Shown: positions 21,596 to 33,200 of the stretch, piece after piece
How positions within the stretch are numbered: position 1 is the stretch's first letter
How the letters are laid out: every line of letters begins with the position of its first letter
Assembly: GCA_963680875.1 (NCBI GenBank)
Contig: OY804579.1
Location: 19,019,804 to 19,083,803 of the forward strand
DNA: 64,000 nucleotides
Direction of reading: 5' to 3'
DNA from: Bathymodiolus brooksi
Taxonomy: Eukaryota; Mollusca; Bivalvia; Mytilida; Modiolidae
The notes under the pieces: generated by a model
What the model was told of the DNA's origin: nothing
The model's database searches: none
The model's input: the letters and a program-made list of their open reading frames with translations, nothing else
Translations under genes and position numbers: made by a program

Positions 21596-22141
21596 GTAAT
21601 CTAATTTAAATATAAACTTTACAGGAGAAGACTACTGTATAACGTCTTAAAAGATTACTCTTTCCAAATTTTTTTTTCTTTCAATTTGCACTTTCAAAAC
21701 TATGGTGGTATGCAAAGGACATCGATACATATTTTCTCTACTTTCAATATCTCGAGCGGTTGATATACAATAAATACGTGTCTGTTCTGAAATATGAAAG
21801 ATACAAAATCATATAACCACGATATAAAGCAGTTGAATTATTATTAAGAAAGGGACTTGTAGCAAGTTCAGCCTTTCCCCGTCGTATGGTGTTCATTGTA
21901 GAATGTTTTAAAGAAAAGCATTCAATATCATTTTATCATTTTAGTTGTATTGTCTATAACATTTTGTGTGATAACAAGTTGACATAAATATTCTGCAATG
22001 ACCTCTCACTTTATTTAAAATCAGTTTATTATGTTTTTTTAAACACATATGAACTCAAGCTTACACCAACTTGAACTTTTACAGTGAATTTCTTTTTTCT
22101 TATAAGATAAAATAATACTACAAAATTGTTGTATTTTTCAG

Positions 22142-22287
22142 AATTTTGAAGAGTACTGATTATTTTTCAGCTTTAGGTGTGAAAAATACCTGTTCTGAAG
22201 AAGAGCTTACAACAGCTTTTAGAAATTTATCATTACAGGTTGATCCTGATAAAAACAAAACACCCCGAGCACATGAAGCATTTGTAG
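22142..22287 (+). pseudogene. Unit 2 J-gene exon 2, HPD changed to DPD
   Basis: 146 bp between TTTTTCAG and GTAAG, phase 2 to phase 1, encoding the first three-quarters of a J-domain (DYFSALGVKNTCSEEELTTA, then FRNLSLQVDPDKNK). The J-domain HPD tripeptide, which stimulates Hsp70 ATPase, reads DPD here. The unit 3 copy at 46717 reads HPD. This change alone is expected to abolish co-chaperone function. Confidence 0.85.
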
Positions 22288-22319
22288 GTAAGCATAGCAT
22301 AACATGAAGATGGGTTTAT

Positions 22320-22556
22320 GGTGTTTAATGCCACTTTCATCAATATTTCAGCTATAACGTGGCGGTCAGTTTTATTGATGGAGGAAACCGAAAAAAAAAT
22401 CATCAATCCTGTCGCAAGTCACTGACAAACTTTATCACATAATGTTGTATCGCCTGAGTGGGATTCGATCTCACAACATTAGTGGTAATAGGTACTGATT
22501 GCATACGGAGTTGCAAATCCAACTACTATGTGATCAATACACGACGGCCCCTCCAC
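22320..22556 (-). mobile_element. tRNA-derived SINE in unit 2 intron 2
   Basis: Minus-strand copy of the common SINE (CACTTTCATCAATATTTCAG start, GGATTCGATCTCACAAC near the head). The paralogous intron of unit 3 has a SINE at the same place (46885-47125), so this insertion predates the duplication. Confidence 0.85.
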
Positions 22557-22559
22557 AAC

Positions 22560-23345
22560 ATGTTTAGAGATAAAATCAACATCGGTTGAATTTCGTTATA
22601 AGGAGGTCTAAAATAGAGCCTATCAAAGGATTCCGACCCCTCCCCCCCCCTCAGGTCTCGGGTTTTGACCCAAAACCAGCACATTCAAAAGCACAACTTT
22701 GATTGGAATCAAAACTTCGAGAGTTAACTAGAGACAAACCCTGGCACAATCCAGACTTGCAAATGATGTAAGCGACCAAATCCTCATACACGAAGCTTTA
22801 GAGATAAACTTGAACTACCACTAAAACACTTTTCTGCTCCTCTAAAATATGCTTGACATGTAAATTTCGGAAAATAAAATTAGATATACATTGTGTATAA
22901 TCGTTCTTTCAAAGTAAATTCTTAAAAGAAATAGCTTGGGGTCCAATATTACCGAGGCAGGGGGCCTGGGGTGCGCAGTAGCTATGGCATATTGGAATCA
23001 AATTACATACAAATATGATTCTTCCATTATCACTGAGCAAGCCAGAATTCGATAAATAGAGAAATGAAATGGCTAATTTTTGTTGTTGATTTTTTACTGA
23101 GGGTTGTCTCAATGGGAACTACGCCACTGAATTTTAGGTATTTTCACCTTTTTGTATGAGTTGTTTCAATTACGACGGGCAAAATGATACCCGATCTTAC
23201 AAGACCAATGGGCAGCACTGCGATTTTGAGTATAATTTTCTCATAGTTCATAGATATTTGAACATTGTAGTAATTCAGAGAATTATACAGTCACTTTATA
23301 TTTCTGCATAATCTACACAAGAGTAAAGTGAATTCCTAGTTTGAA
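22560..23345. other. Unit 2 intron 2 sequence, no gene seen
   Basis: Aligns with 47130-47780 of unit 3 (shared CAAAGGRTTCCGACCCCT and TTTCTCATA...GTAGATATTTGAAC). It contains a short C-run. No coding sequence. Confidence 0.6.
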
Positions 23346-23349
23346 AGCT

Positions 23350-23890
23350 TGATCTACACGTCGAAATGGCCAGTAAGAACCAAATTTTACGACAAAAAAG
23401 ATGACTTAAATTTTCTTATTGTGAATTTTCCATTTATATGTAGCAGCATTCCAGTAGCACCGGCATATGGAGTATATATGTCTCAGTTGATTTCCTCAAT
23501 AGAGAGTTGCTGCTACAAAGGAAGCTACTGAACTAAGGGTTCCTAGTGGATAAGTTGATGTCATCACTTCGAAACTTTCACGGTTGACCTGGTTTACCGT
23601 TACGGAATATTTATGTCTCAAATGACCTCGGATATGTTCCGGTTGTTATAACCACCATTCCTATCCTTTCCATATTCATCCCATGACATATCACAGGGAT
23701 GGAACAAGAGTAACAGGACAGATGCCACCAGTAGAGCAGGAACTGCCTACCGTTCCCTAACACCTGAGTTCACCCCGGTTTTTAGTAGTGTTCGTGTTGC
23801 TCGATCTTTAGTTTTCTCTGTAGTGTTTTGTAGATTATTGTTTGTCCTTTTTTGTCCTTTTTCTTTTAGCAAAAGCCTTGTTTGTCCTTC
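23350..23890 (+). mobile_element. 5'-truncated Penelope-like element fragment
   Basis: Starts abruptly in the RT C-terminus (DLYTSKWPVRTKFYDKKDDL, then SSIPVAPAYGVYMSQLI), matching the end of the Naiad RT motif pattern. The coding part stops near 23531. What follows resembles a degraded element 3' region ending in repeated TTGTCCTTTTT. The unit 3 intron lacks it, and the left junction is seen at 47780/23348, where both share CTAGTTTGAAAGCT-like sequence. Confidence 0.75.
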
Positions 23891-23949
23891 TTCGATTTAC
23901 TGCTTCTAATTACGCCTTTGTATCTTCAAACTTTTCGAAACGCTAAAAC

Positions 23950-24178
23950 CAGTTCTACCTGTACCTCTGTAAATGTACAAGCCTACACATCTCTCGTCAG
24001 ATCATCACTTGAGTATGCTTGCTCTTCCTGGGACTCCTACAATAAAGGTGAAATCGATCAACTCGAAAGGACCCAACGCCGGGCAGCAAGATTCCTCTCA
24101 AACAGACAACGATACACCTCTTGTGTTGGCGACATGTTGCAACGCTTGAACATAAAGATACACGATTTGTCATAATGC
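23950..24178 (+). pseudogene. LINE RT C-terminal fragment
   Basis: Encodes AYTSLVRSSLEYACSSWDSY and IDQLERTQRRAARFLSNRQR, the thumb/connection region of a Jockey/CR1-like LINE. It is related to 3244-3400 of the first LINE but is a different family. It has no catalytic residues and is flanked directly by the Penelope fragment. Confidence 0.8.
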
Positions 24179-24258
24179 ATAGAATTACAAGCGAACATAT
24201 AGTCATTACGAAAAAAGACAGACTGAAGAGATAATCACTCACACTATATTTTTTCCAG

Positions 24259-24318
24259 CCTTGCAGGAAGCATATGACACCTTGAAAGATCCAACTAAAC
24301 GACTGAAATATGTCGAAG
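24259..24318 (+). pseudogene. Unit 2 J-gene exon 3
   Basis: 60 bp between TTTTTTCCAG and GTATGT, phase 1 to phase 1. It encodes A-LQEAYDTLKDPTKRLKYVE, helices III-IV of the J-domain. It is intact in itself and collinear with 48126-48185 of unit 3. Confidence 0.85.
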
Positions 24319-24501
24319 GTATGTAATGCTTGCTTGACTTATTTGTACTGACATTTAAGATCACATGGAACTAAATCGCTGTCTATAAAAGGCATTCGCA
24401 TTTTCCCAATTAATGCGTAGTATACATTTTCTTTGTATATTATTTTAACTTGTATATAAAGGGAAGCTGTTCGTAAAGGCTAATTTTCATTTACCATTAA
24501 G

Positions 24502-25274
24502 CAGGGTTGGGGAAAAATCGGTCAATACTTGACCGGGCCGGTGGTCAATACTGGTCGATTGGAGTAAAAGCCAGATAGGATTATGTAAATTGATTCCTAA
24601 GAGGGTCTTTTTAGTGGGGATATCTATTTTTAACATGTAATGATTTTAAGTTAGTATTTCTTTAATTTAATAAAATAAAATATTATATTTATATTTGTTA
24701 CACAAGACATTTGGTAAGAAGCCATAAATAAGAGAAGCCATGAAGAGTAAACCCCCTATAAACTTTCCATTTCATGCATTCAGAATCATTCTGTCTCACA
24801 TATGAATGAACTTTAAACATTTTATTGTTTCAAGCTGGCCACTTTTATTACCCTTTTCCTTCTTATGAACACATTTATTGGAGCTATGTTGTTTTAGCAA
24901 TTTAAATTTCTTAATTGACCACCTGTCCAGCACTTTAATTAAGCTACCTGTAACTTACCTGTTGCAATCACACATTTTGAATTAAATAAATCTTTATGTA
25001 ATTATGAATGTATTTAGTACTGCACCTGAAGACCTGAAAATGTGCCTTAAATTGATTTCAATAATAATTCAGTGATGTTTTAAGATATTCAACAGATTAA
25101 TACAGCAATAAAAATTTAAATCGGGACTTCAAATGAAAATTTCATCTAAAAGATATGAAAAAGAACAAAATTGAAAATTTTTCACTTAAAATAATAGTAT
25201 TGACCAGTATTTACCACTTAAGGAGTATTGACCGGGACGGTTAAAACGGTGGTGGTTTTAACAGCCCAACCCTG
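24502..25274. mobile_element. hAT-type non-autonomous element, 773 bp
   Basis: Ends CAGGGTTGGG and CCCAACCCTG are inverted, flanked by 8-bp target copies CCATTAAG (24494-24501) and CCATTGAG (25275-25282), one mismatch. The paralogous empty site is near 48422-48432. CAGGG ends and an 8-bp duplication are diagnostic of hAT elements. It is non-coding inside, with GGTCAATACT-like repeats near both ends. Confidence 0.85.
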
Positions 25275-25299
25275 CCATTGAGTGTTCTTTATATACAGG

Positions 25300-26140
25300 T
25301 TTGACTATGTACGGTGAGGGTTAGTTTTATTTTGCGGAGGAAACCGGAATATCCAGAGGAAGCCACATATCCACAGCAAGTCACTGATAAATTTTATCAC
25401 AAACGAGCAAACATGATGTTATAACGATTGCTGAATACTGAACTGTTATAACTATAAATATCCATGTCTAAAGATTGACTTATTTGTATATTATGATGAG
25501 TATAATGTTTTTTGCTTCAAATAATTTTATATTATGTCTGCGGCATTTGGAATACTTTTCAGCATATATAGGCATAGCATCATCAAATATGAATATACAG
25601 TTTATAGTTAAGTTAACATATTTCCCAATCAACTAGTTGCATTCAAGGTTGAACATATGGTATCTAATCTTGGGACATATTTCGGCATATAACATGGACA
25701 ACAAAATATTATTGTTATTATTACTCTGAATGTCTTTGGTGATTTAGAAAAAAATGGAATTTGTCTAAAATGTATTGATAGTATAAAGATTGGCAAATAA
25801 TATTCATTTAAATTCAAGAAATAGTTTATTTCAACAATAACAATGAACTGTCAAATACTTAACTGAAAACACTGAAAAACGTGTAATACATTGGAAATTA
25901 TTATACCTCATGAATATTAATAAGGATATACTCGCTTTCTATTGGTTACGCTTTTTCGTGTGATTTTATTTTATTTTCCACGGTATGACCACTAAATCTT
26001 CCAAACAAGTCATTATTTATCACTTGATCTTACACTGACTTGTAGATATTGACCGATTGAAAAAATTAAAATGGCGACCGATTAACCCCGTGTCGATTGA
26101 AAAATGGAATAGTATACAATTATTGCACTTCATTGAATAT
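25300..26140. other. Unit 2 intron 3 sequence with SINE remnant
   Basis: A degraded minus-strand SINE body (GGAGGAAACCGGAATATCC) is at about 25320-25400. The rest is AT-rich intron without a gene. The minus-strand frame 25629-25817 has no support. Confidence 0.55.
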
Positions 26141-26144
26141 ATTC

Positions 26145-26305
26145 AACAATATTTCAGCTATGTCGTGGCGGTCAGTTATATTGGTGGAGGAAGCCGGCGG
26201 ACCCGGAGAAAACCACCGACCTGTCGCAAGTAACTGACAAACTTTATCACATATTGTTGTAGATTCCACTACCATACCATCACGACCACGACACCCACTC
26301 CCCTG
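26145..26305 (-). mobile_element. SINE, minus strand, head partly deleted
   Basis: Tail (TCAACAATATTTCAGCTATG) and body (CCCGGAGAAAACCACCGACC) are present. The central head segment is deleted between TATTGTTGTAG and CCACTACCATACCATCACG. Confidence 0.75.
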
Positions 26306-26379
26306 GATGTGTATAAAACACTTGAATATTATCCAAGCTTATAATCTGAAGCATACATACCATCATTTTAGGAAATTGT

Positions 26380-26900
26380 ACATGCACAGGTGACATACAT
26401 AAAACATTACTACACCGGAAGTTTTGACATGATTAAAACACGATTATATATCCGGTGATGACCAAGAATTATTTCCGTACTATATTAGAAGAGTAAAAAT
26501 TATAAGACAATGACAAAAGACAAGGTAACAGCCTCATCCTCTAGACTTGTCACTCTCGGTGACATTACCTGACCTCGGCCGTTGGCCTCGGTAAGGTCAG
26601 GTTACCTTGAGTGCCAAGTCTCTAGGTCCTCATATCCTGGTATTGACTTCTTAGGGAGTAATTAATTGTATATTGTACACTGTTAAAAGCGCTCAGGTGA
26701 TCCCGTTTAGACCCCTCCTATTTAAATGACGTAACATTGTTCTAAGCTCCACCCATCAGCATAGTGATGACTCCAACAATAGTACTATGCGAGTGCATAA
26801 TACAGCGACGCCATTTATTCTTTGTAAAATTATGTTTGGATAATATCATGTCAATTATAATGAAAGTTTCTTACATGAAGAGTAATAATTTATAATAGAT
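26380..26900. other. Intron 3 segment with inverted repeats
   Basis: An inverted repeat (GACTTGTCACTC near 26551, GAGTGCCAAGTC near 26610) brackets an inner palindromic core (ACCTGACCTCGGCC/GGCCTCGGTAAGGT). It probably is a small foldback element. No gene seen. Confidence 0.55.
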
Positions 26901-26907
26901 CGAAATG

Positions 26908-27245
26908 ATGAACCGTATCGGTTGTGTAATGGTAATCGTGCTAGCCCGGGAGTGCGGTAGATCGTGGGTTCGAGCCCCGATCGGGTCAAACCAAAGACTA
27001 TAATTTGGTATTTGTTGCTTCTCCGCTAATCACGCAGCATTATGGAGATAGAGCAAATAATGGTTGGCCTGAAGTCAAAATAATGTGTCCGAGTGGAGCC
27101 ACATTTCTATCCGCGGACTATATTTCAGTGAGCTAGCAATGTAAAAATCCAACTCAGTGTGTTGGTCTAGTCAAGTTGTTGTCACCAAGATATAGCTGAA
27201 AAATTGTTGAGTTCGCGTTAAACAACAATCACTCGCTCACTCACT
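26908..27245 (+). mobile_element. tRNA-derived SINE, second type, plus strand
   Basis: Head with a B-box (GGGTTCGAGCCCC) in a tRNA-like context, central conserved region (GTTGCTTCTCCGCTAATCAC, GTGGAGCCACATTTCTATCC), and tail GATATAGCTGAAAAATTGTT ending in (ACTC)n. The head differs from the common SINE but the tail is similar, as in SINE superfamilies that share a 3' domain. Confidence 0.8.
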
Positions 27246-27359
27246 CCGATCTAAATGAACCTGAATTCTTGGTAAATCAATTCAATATTGGTGTCAATAA
27301 ATAATTGTGTATTAATAACAGTAATTTACTTTGTTATTTATTTGTTTATTCTTTATCAG

Positions 27360-27538
27360 ACTTGAATTCAACGCCACAAAGCTCAACATCGAACACGTAT
27401 AGCCAATATCATACTGATATAGTTTCAACGCGACAACGGACACCAAGAGACACAGACGAAAACAACACAGATCCATTTAGACAACGTACACAACTTACCT
27501 TGAGGAGAGGCAAACACACACAAACAATCCACAGCTAA
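27360..27538 (+). pseudogene. Unit 2 J-gene exon 4, premature stop
   Basis: Follows CTTTATCAG and continues in phase as DLNSTPQSSTSNTYSQYHTD, a Ser/Thr/Gln-rich linker. The frame stops at TAA (27536-27538), seven bases before the GTAAGT donor at 27546 that unit 3 uses. An inserted stretch near 27500-27540, absent from unit 3, causes the stop. There is only one degenerate copy of the unit that is repeated five times in unit 3. Confidence 0.8.
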
Positions 27539-27574
27539 ACGAAATGTAAGTGTTAAATGTATTGATTGTAATGA

Positions 27575-27850
27575 ATATCACCAGGAGCTTCTGTAAAAAA
27601 CTGAACCGCATCTGTGATGTAATAGTTAGCGTGCCCTCTTCGTGTGTGGTAGAGTGTGGATTCGAGACCCGATCTGGTTAAATCAAAGTATAAGATTGGC
27701 ATTTCCTGCTTCTTTGCGAAGTTAGTAGCATTCAAGACAAATGTCAAAGACTGTTTTGCTCGTAATCAGGATAGTCTGTCAGAGTGGAGCGACATGTTTA
27801 CCTGCGGATTGTTGTTTCAGAGTAGGTAAAATAAAAATCCAACTAATCGT
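27575..27850 (+). mobile_element. Diverged tRNA-derived SINE after exon 4
   Basis: Same type as 26908-27245: B-box-like GGATTCGAGACCC, GCTTCTTTGCGAAG, and GTGGAGCGACATGTTTACC. The orthologous insertion in unit 3 is at 49296-49560, so it predates the unit duplication. Confidence 0.8.
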
Positions 27851-27854
27851 TTTT

Positions 27855-28271
27855 CTCTAGTCCAGAAAGAAAAATAAACGTTAGAGAAACAGAAGGGGCA
27901 ATGAGGAATGGACAAATCAGAGACATCGGTCACACAAGAAACAGGATGATGACAAACAAAAGCACAAACCAGGTGCTCGTGAAGGCTAAGAATTGTTTGT
28001 TATAAGGCACTCGCCATGCTCCTCATATAGTCCGGTCGGAACTAAAAGCATAATGACACATAAGAGGACAAAGTGTTGGACATCACTATATGTAAAACAA
28101 CACAATCAGACAAAGCAATTATGAAAAGATAGTTGAAACAGTGATGGTCATCAATTCCATCAATATCAACAATAGGAACAATCCGATCGCCCTTCATCAC
28201 TGAGCTCAATGACCACACAAAAAACCAAACAACGACATATCACGTTGGGGATCCAAACAAAGCAAATCACA
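27855..28271. other. Intron 4 spacer shared with unit 3, no gene seen
   Basis: Aligns with 49560-49965 of unit 3 (AGAAGGGGCAATGA, ACCAGGTGCTCGTGAAGGC). No coding sequence is supported. Confidence 0.6.
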
Positions 28272-30064
28272 AAAATGTGGCAGGGTTACATGGGTTATAA
28301 AGGATCTAACACCGGTAAGAGGGCAAGACGGAAAAATCTCAGACACCCAAGGGAAAAAATTCTGGTCTCCAACGAAATCTTTCCCGCGGGTGTCTGAGAT
28401 TTTTCCGTCTTGCCCTCTTACCTGTGTTTGATTCTTTTTCTCATTAATATTTCATTGACAGTACAGTATTTTCCTTCATACATGAAATATGACGTGACAC
28501 ATATCTTGACGTCATTGAAGAATGACGTCAAAGGTATGGAAAAGGACATCTAGAAATACTAAAAAATGAAAATAAAACACACAAATATATGTAATACGGT
28601 TGGATTCTGTATTAAAAAAAACAATGGTTGAATCCGTAATATATCTGTTATTCAGCTATCAGACAGGGTATATAATGTGACATACTCGGCTTAGGATATA
28701 TATTTAAACGATTTTATTGATACAATGACATTTTGCGAAACGTAACATTTTTACGGGAAAAGTAGCGTGAAATTCTTATCTCACCCACCGGTTGAGACAA
28801 GGATATCTCACACGGCTAAAAATAGGAACTGTGCTTTCTCATTAGTGAGAAATAAAGGATCGAACACCGGTAATAGGGCAAGACGGAAAAATCTCAGACA
28901 CACAAGGGAAAGATTTCTGGTCTCCAACGAGGCTCCGCCGAGTTGGTGACCAATAGAAATCATTCCCGCGGGTGTCTGAGATATATAGAATCTAACACCG
29001 GCAGAAGTGCAAGACAGGGAAATCTCCGACACCCGATCATGTAAACAATGTGAATTATTTCCCCTTTACATGTCAATCAAAAAAGTAGTTCCGTATTTTT
29101 GTGTATTGCGTGAAGGTTATTATGTAATAATATCGCTGATTTTTAGGATTTGCGTGTTTATATAAAGATTGAAAACTTATATACAGTGAATTGTTTATTT
29201 TAATCAGGAAAAGCATGGATAATTGGGGGGGAGGGGGGGGGGGGCAGTTAACATAAACTGTACAGCATGCAGTTGCCGGTAAAACGCACTTGATTTTTTT
29301 TTCTTGCACTAGTGCAAGATAAGAAAATCTCACATCGCTAAAAATAGGAACTGGTCTGTCTCAAAAGTGAGAATTTTCCGTCTTGCCCTCATACCAGTGT
29401 TTTATTCTTTTTCTCACTAATTTCCCTATCTTGTACGTTTTCCGGTGTTTGATTTTATTTCTCACTAAACATCTTTATTTTGTTTACATTCCATCGAGAG
29501 TTTTCCCGCAATTGTTTTCCGTTGGTGAAGTTAATTGTCCATTTATCGATATACATTCGTGTATTGGCAGTATTTTAATTGTATTTCATGATAAAATACA
29601 ATGTATTTAATAAATATATTATATATGCTACTACAACAGCGATAAATACCTGTAAAAATTATTTGACTATGGTCAAAGGGAGGTAATTTCTTTCTGTACG
29701 TTAGTTACTAACAAGGGAGAGCACTCTATTTTTTGCTCAAAGGAAACACACATTGACACGGTAGAAAGGGGTGATAAAAGGTATAACGAAATGAAAGGTG
29801 CAATATCGTAAAATCGTTAGAAAGCAGAATAGTATACATAGATTAATAACAAAAATACTTATGTGATATAATCGTGGTTTTATTGATGAGAATAAAGACG
29901 GAGCCGTGGTGAAGAGCTATTTTGCGAAACGTAACATATTTACGAGAAAAGTCGCGTGAAATTCTCATCTCACACACGGGATGAGGCAAGGATATCTCAC
30001 ACGGCTAAGAATAGGAACTGTGCTGTCTCATTAGTGAGAAAATGTGGCAGGGTTACACGGGTTA
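28272..30064. mobile_element. 1.75-kb inverted-repeat-rich insertion with 26-bp flanking duplications
   Basis: AAAATGTGGCAGGGTTACAY plus GGGTTA occurs at both ends (28272-28297 and 30039-30064) but once in unit 3 (49967-49993), so the interior is an insertion. Inside, GGGCAAGACGGAAAAATCTC recurs in both orientations: a hairpin with arms of about 33 bp at 28316-28423, direct copies at 28870-28910, and an inverted remnant near 29375-29395. The motif CTCACACGGCTAARAATAGG appears at 28808, 29327 (diverged) and 29996. There is a G-run near 29226-29243. Short ORFs (28209-28397, 28767-28949) cover the repeats and are not genes. Confidence 0.7.
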
Positions 30065-30267
30065 ATGGGATCCAAAACCACCCCTCTTGATAACTGGATC
30101 TCCGATGGCAATGCATATACATTTGTATCAACAAACCATGAAAAACCTGCACAGATTCACTTCCACTCGTGAAGGTCACATACATATATATTATCGTTGA
30201 TTTGTTTTACGAGAATGGATTTTTGAAGCCTGAGATGTGAGAGGCGATGAGAAATCTATTTCGAGCA

Positions 30268-33200
30268 AAACATATCAACGATAGTAAATGTTGGGTTTGG
30301 TAACGTGACGTCAGTGATGTCAAAGCATATCAACGATAGTATATAGGGGGTTTGGTAGCGTGACGTCAGTGATGTCAAAACATATCAGCGATAGTATATG
30401 GGGGATTTGGTAACGTGACGTCAGTCATGTCAAGACATATCAACGATAGTATATGGGGGGAGGGGGGGGGGGGGTTGATAACGTGACGTCAGTAATGTCA
30501 AAGCATATCAACGATAGTATATGGGGGGTGATAACATAACGTCAGTGATGTCAAAGCATATCAACGATAGTATATGGGGGTTTGATAATGTGACGTCAGT
30601 AATGTCAAAGCATATCAACGATAGTATATGGGGTTTGGTAACGTGACGTCAGTGATGTCAAAACATATCAACGATAGTATATGGGGAGGTTGGTAACGTG
30701 ACGTCAGTGATGTCAAAGCATATCAACGATAGTGTATAAGGGGTTTGATAACGCGATGTCAGTGGTGTCAAAATATATCAACGATAGTATATGGGGTGAG
30801 GGGTTTGATAACGTGACGTCAGTAATGTCAAAGCATATCAACGATAGTATATAGGGGGTTTGATAACGTGACGTCAGTGATGTCAAAGCATATCAACGAT
30901 AGTATATGGGGGGTTTGGTAACGTGACGTCAGTGATGTCAAAACATATCAACGATAGTATATAGGGGGTTTGGTAACGTGACGTCAGTGATGTCAAAGCA
31001 TATCAACGATAGTGTATAAGGGGTTTGATAACGCGATGTCAGTGGTGTCAAAACATATCAACGATAGTATATGGGGTGAGGGGTTTGATAACGTGACGTC
31101 AGTAATGTCAAAGCATATCAACGATAGTATATGGGGGGTGATAACATGACGTCAGTGATGTCAAAGCATATCAACGATAGTATATGGTGGTTTGATAACG
31201 TGACGTCAGTAATGTCAAAGCATATCAACGATAATATATGGGTGTTTGGTAACGTGACGTCAGTGATGTCAAAACATATCAACGATAGTATATGGGGAGG
31301 TTGGTAACGTGACGTCAGTGATGTCAAAGCATATCAACGATAGTATATAGGGGATTTGATAACGTGACGTCAGTGATGTCAAAGCATATCAACGATAGTA
31401 TAAAGGGGGTTTGGTAACGTGACGTCAGTGGTGTCAAAACATATCAACGATAGTATATGGGGTGAGGGGTTTGATAACGTGACGTCAGTAATGTCAAAGC
31501 ATATCAATGATAGTATATAGGGGGTTTGATAACGTGACGTCAGTGATGTCAAAGCATATCAACGATAGTATATGGGGGGTTTGGTAACGTGACGTCAGTG
31601 ATGTCAAAACATATCAACGATAGTATATTGGGGGTTTGGTAACGTGACGTCAGTGATGTCAAAGCATATCAACGATAGTGTATAATGGGTTTGATAACGC
31701 GATGTCAGTGGTGTCAAAACATATCAACGATAGTATATGGGGTGAGGGGTTTGATAACGTGACGTCAGTATTGTCAAAGCATATCAACGATAGTATATGG
31801 GGGGTGATAACATGACGTCAGTGATGTCAAAGCATATCAACGATAGTATATGGGGTTTGATAACGTGACGTTAGTAATGTCAAAGCATATCAACGATAGT
31901 ATATGGGTGTTTGGTAACGTGACGTCAGTGATGTCAAAACATATCAACGATAGTATATGGGGAGGTTGGTAACGTGACGTCAGTGATGTCAAAGCATATC
32001 AACGATAGTATATAGGGGATTTGATAACGTGACGTCAGTGATGTCAAAGCATATCAACGATAGTATATGTTGGGTTTGGTAACGTGACGTCAGTGATGTC
32101 AAAGCATATCAACGATAGTATAAAGGGGGTTTGGTAACGTGACGTCAGTGGTGTCAAAACATATCAGCGATAGTATATGGGGTGAGGGGTTTGATAACGT
32201 GACGTCAGTAATGTCAAAGCATATCAATGATAGTATATAGGGGGTTTGATAACGTGACGTCAGTGATGTCAAAGCATATCAACGATAGTATATGGGGGGT
32301 TTGGTAACGTGACGTCAGTGATGTCAAAACATATCAACGATAGTATATAGGGGGTTTGATAACGTGACGTCAGTGATGTCAAAGCATATCAACGATAGTG
32401 TATAAGGGGTTTGATAACGCGATGTCAGTGGTGTCAAAACATATCAACGATAGTATATGAGGTGAGGGGTTTGATAACGTGACGTCAGTAATGTCAAAGC
32501 ATATCAATGATAGTATATGGGGGGGTGATAACATGACGTCAGTGATGTCAAAGCATATCAACGATAGTATATGATGGTTTTATAACGTGACGTCAGTAAT
32601 GTCAAAGCATATCAACGATAGTATATGGGTGTTTGGTAACTTGACGTCAGTGATGTCAAAACATATCAACGATAGTATATGGGGAGGTTGGTAACGTGAC
32701 GTCAGTGATGTCAAAGCATATCAACGATAGTATATGGGGGGTTTGATAACGTGACGTCAGTGATGTCAAAGCATATCAACGATAGTATATGGGGGGTTTG
32801 ATAACGTGACGTCAGTGATGTCAAAGCATATCAACGATAGTATATGGGGGTTTGATAACGTGACGTCAGTGATGTCAAAACATATCAACAATAGTATATG
32901 GGGGGTTTGATAACGTGACGTCAGTGATGTCAAAGCATATCAACGATAGTATATCGGGGTTTGATAACGTGACGTCAGTAATGTCAAATCATATCAACGA
33001 TAGTATATGGGGGTTTGGTAACGTGACGTCAGTGATGTCAAAACATATGAACGATAGTATATGGGGAGGTTGGTAACGTGACGTCAGTGATGTCAAAGCA
33101 TATCAATGATAGTATATAGGGGGTTTGATAACGTGACGTCAGTGATGTCAAAGCATATCAACGATAGTATATGGGGGTTTGAAAACGTGACGTCAGTGAC

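Noticed and set aside
26921..26991. Functional tRNA gene
   Set aside because: A/B-box-like motifs are present, but the sequence continues into a conserved SINE body and tail and I see no clean cloverleaf.
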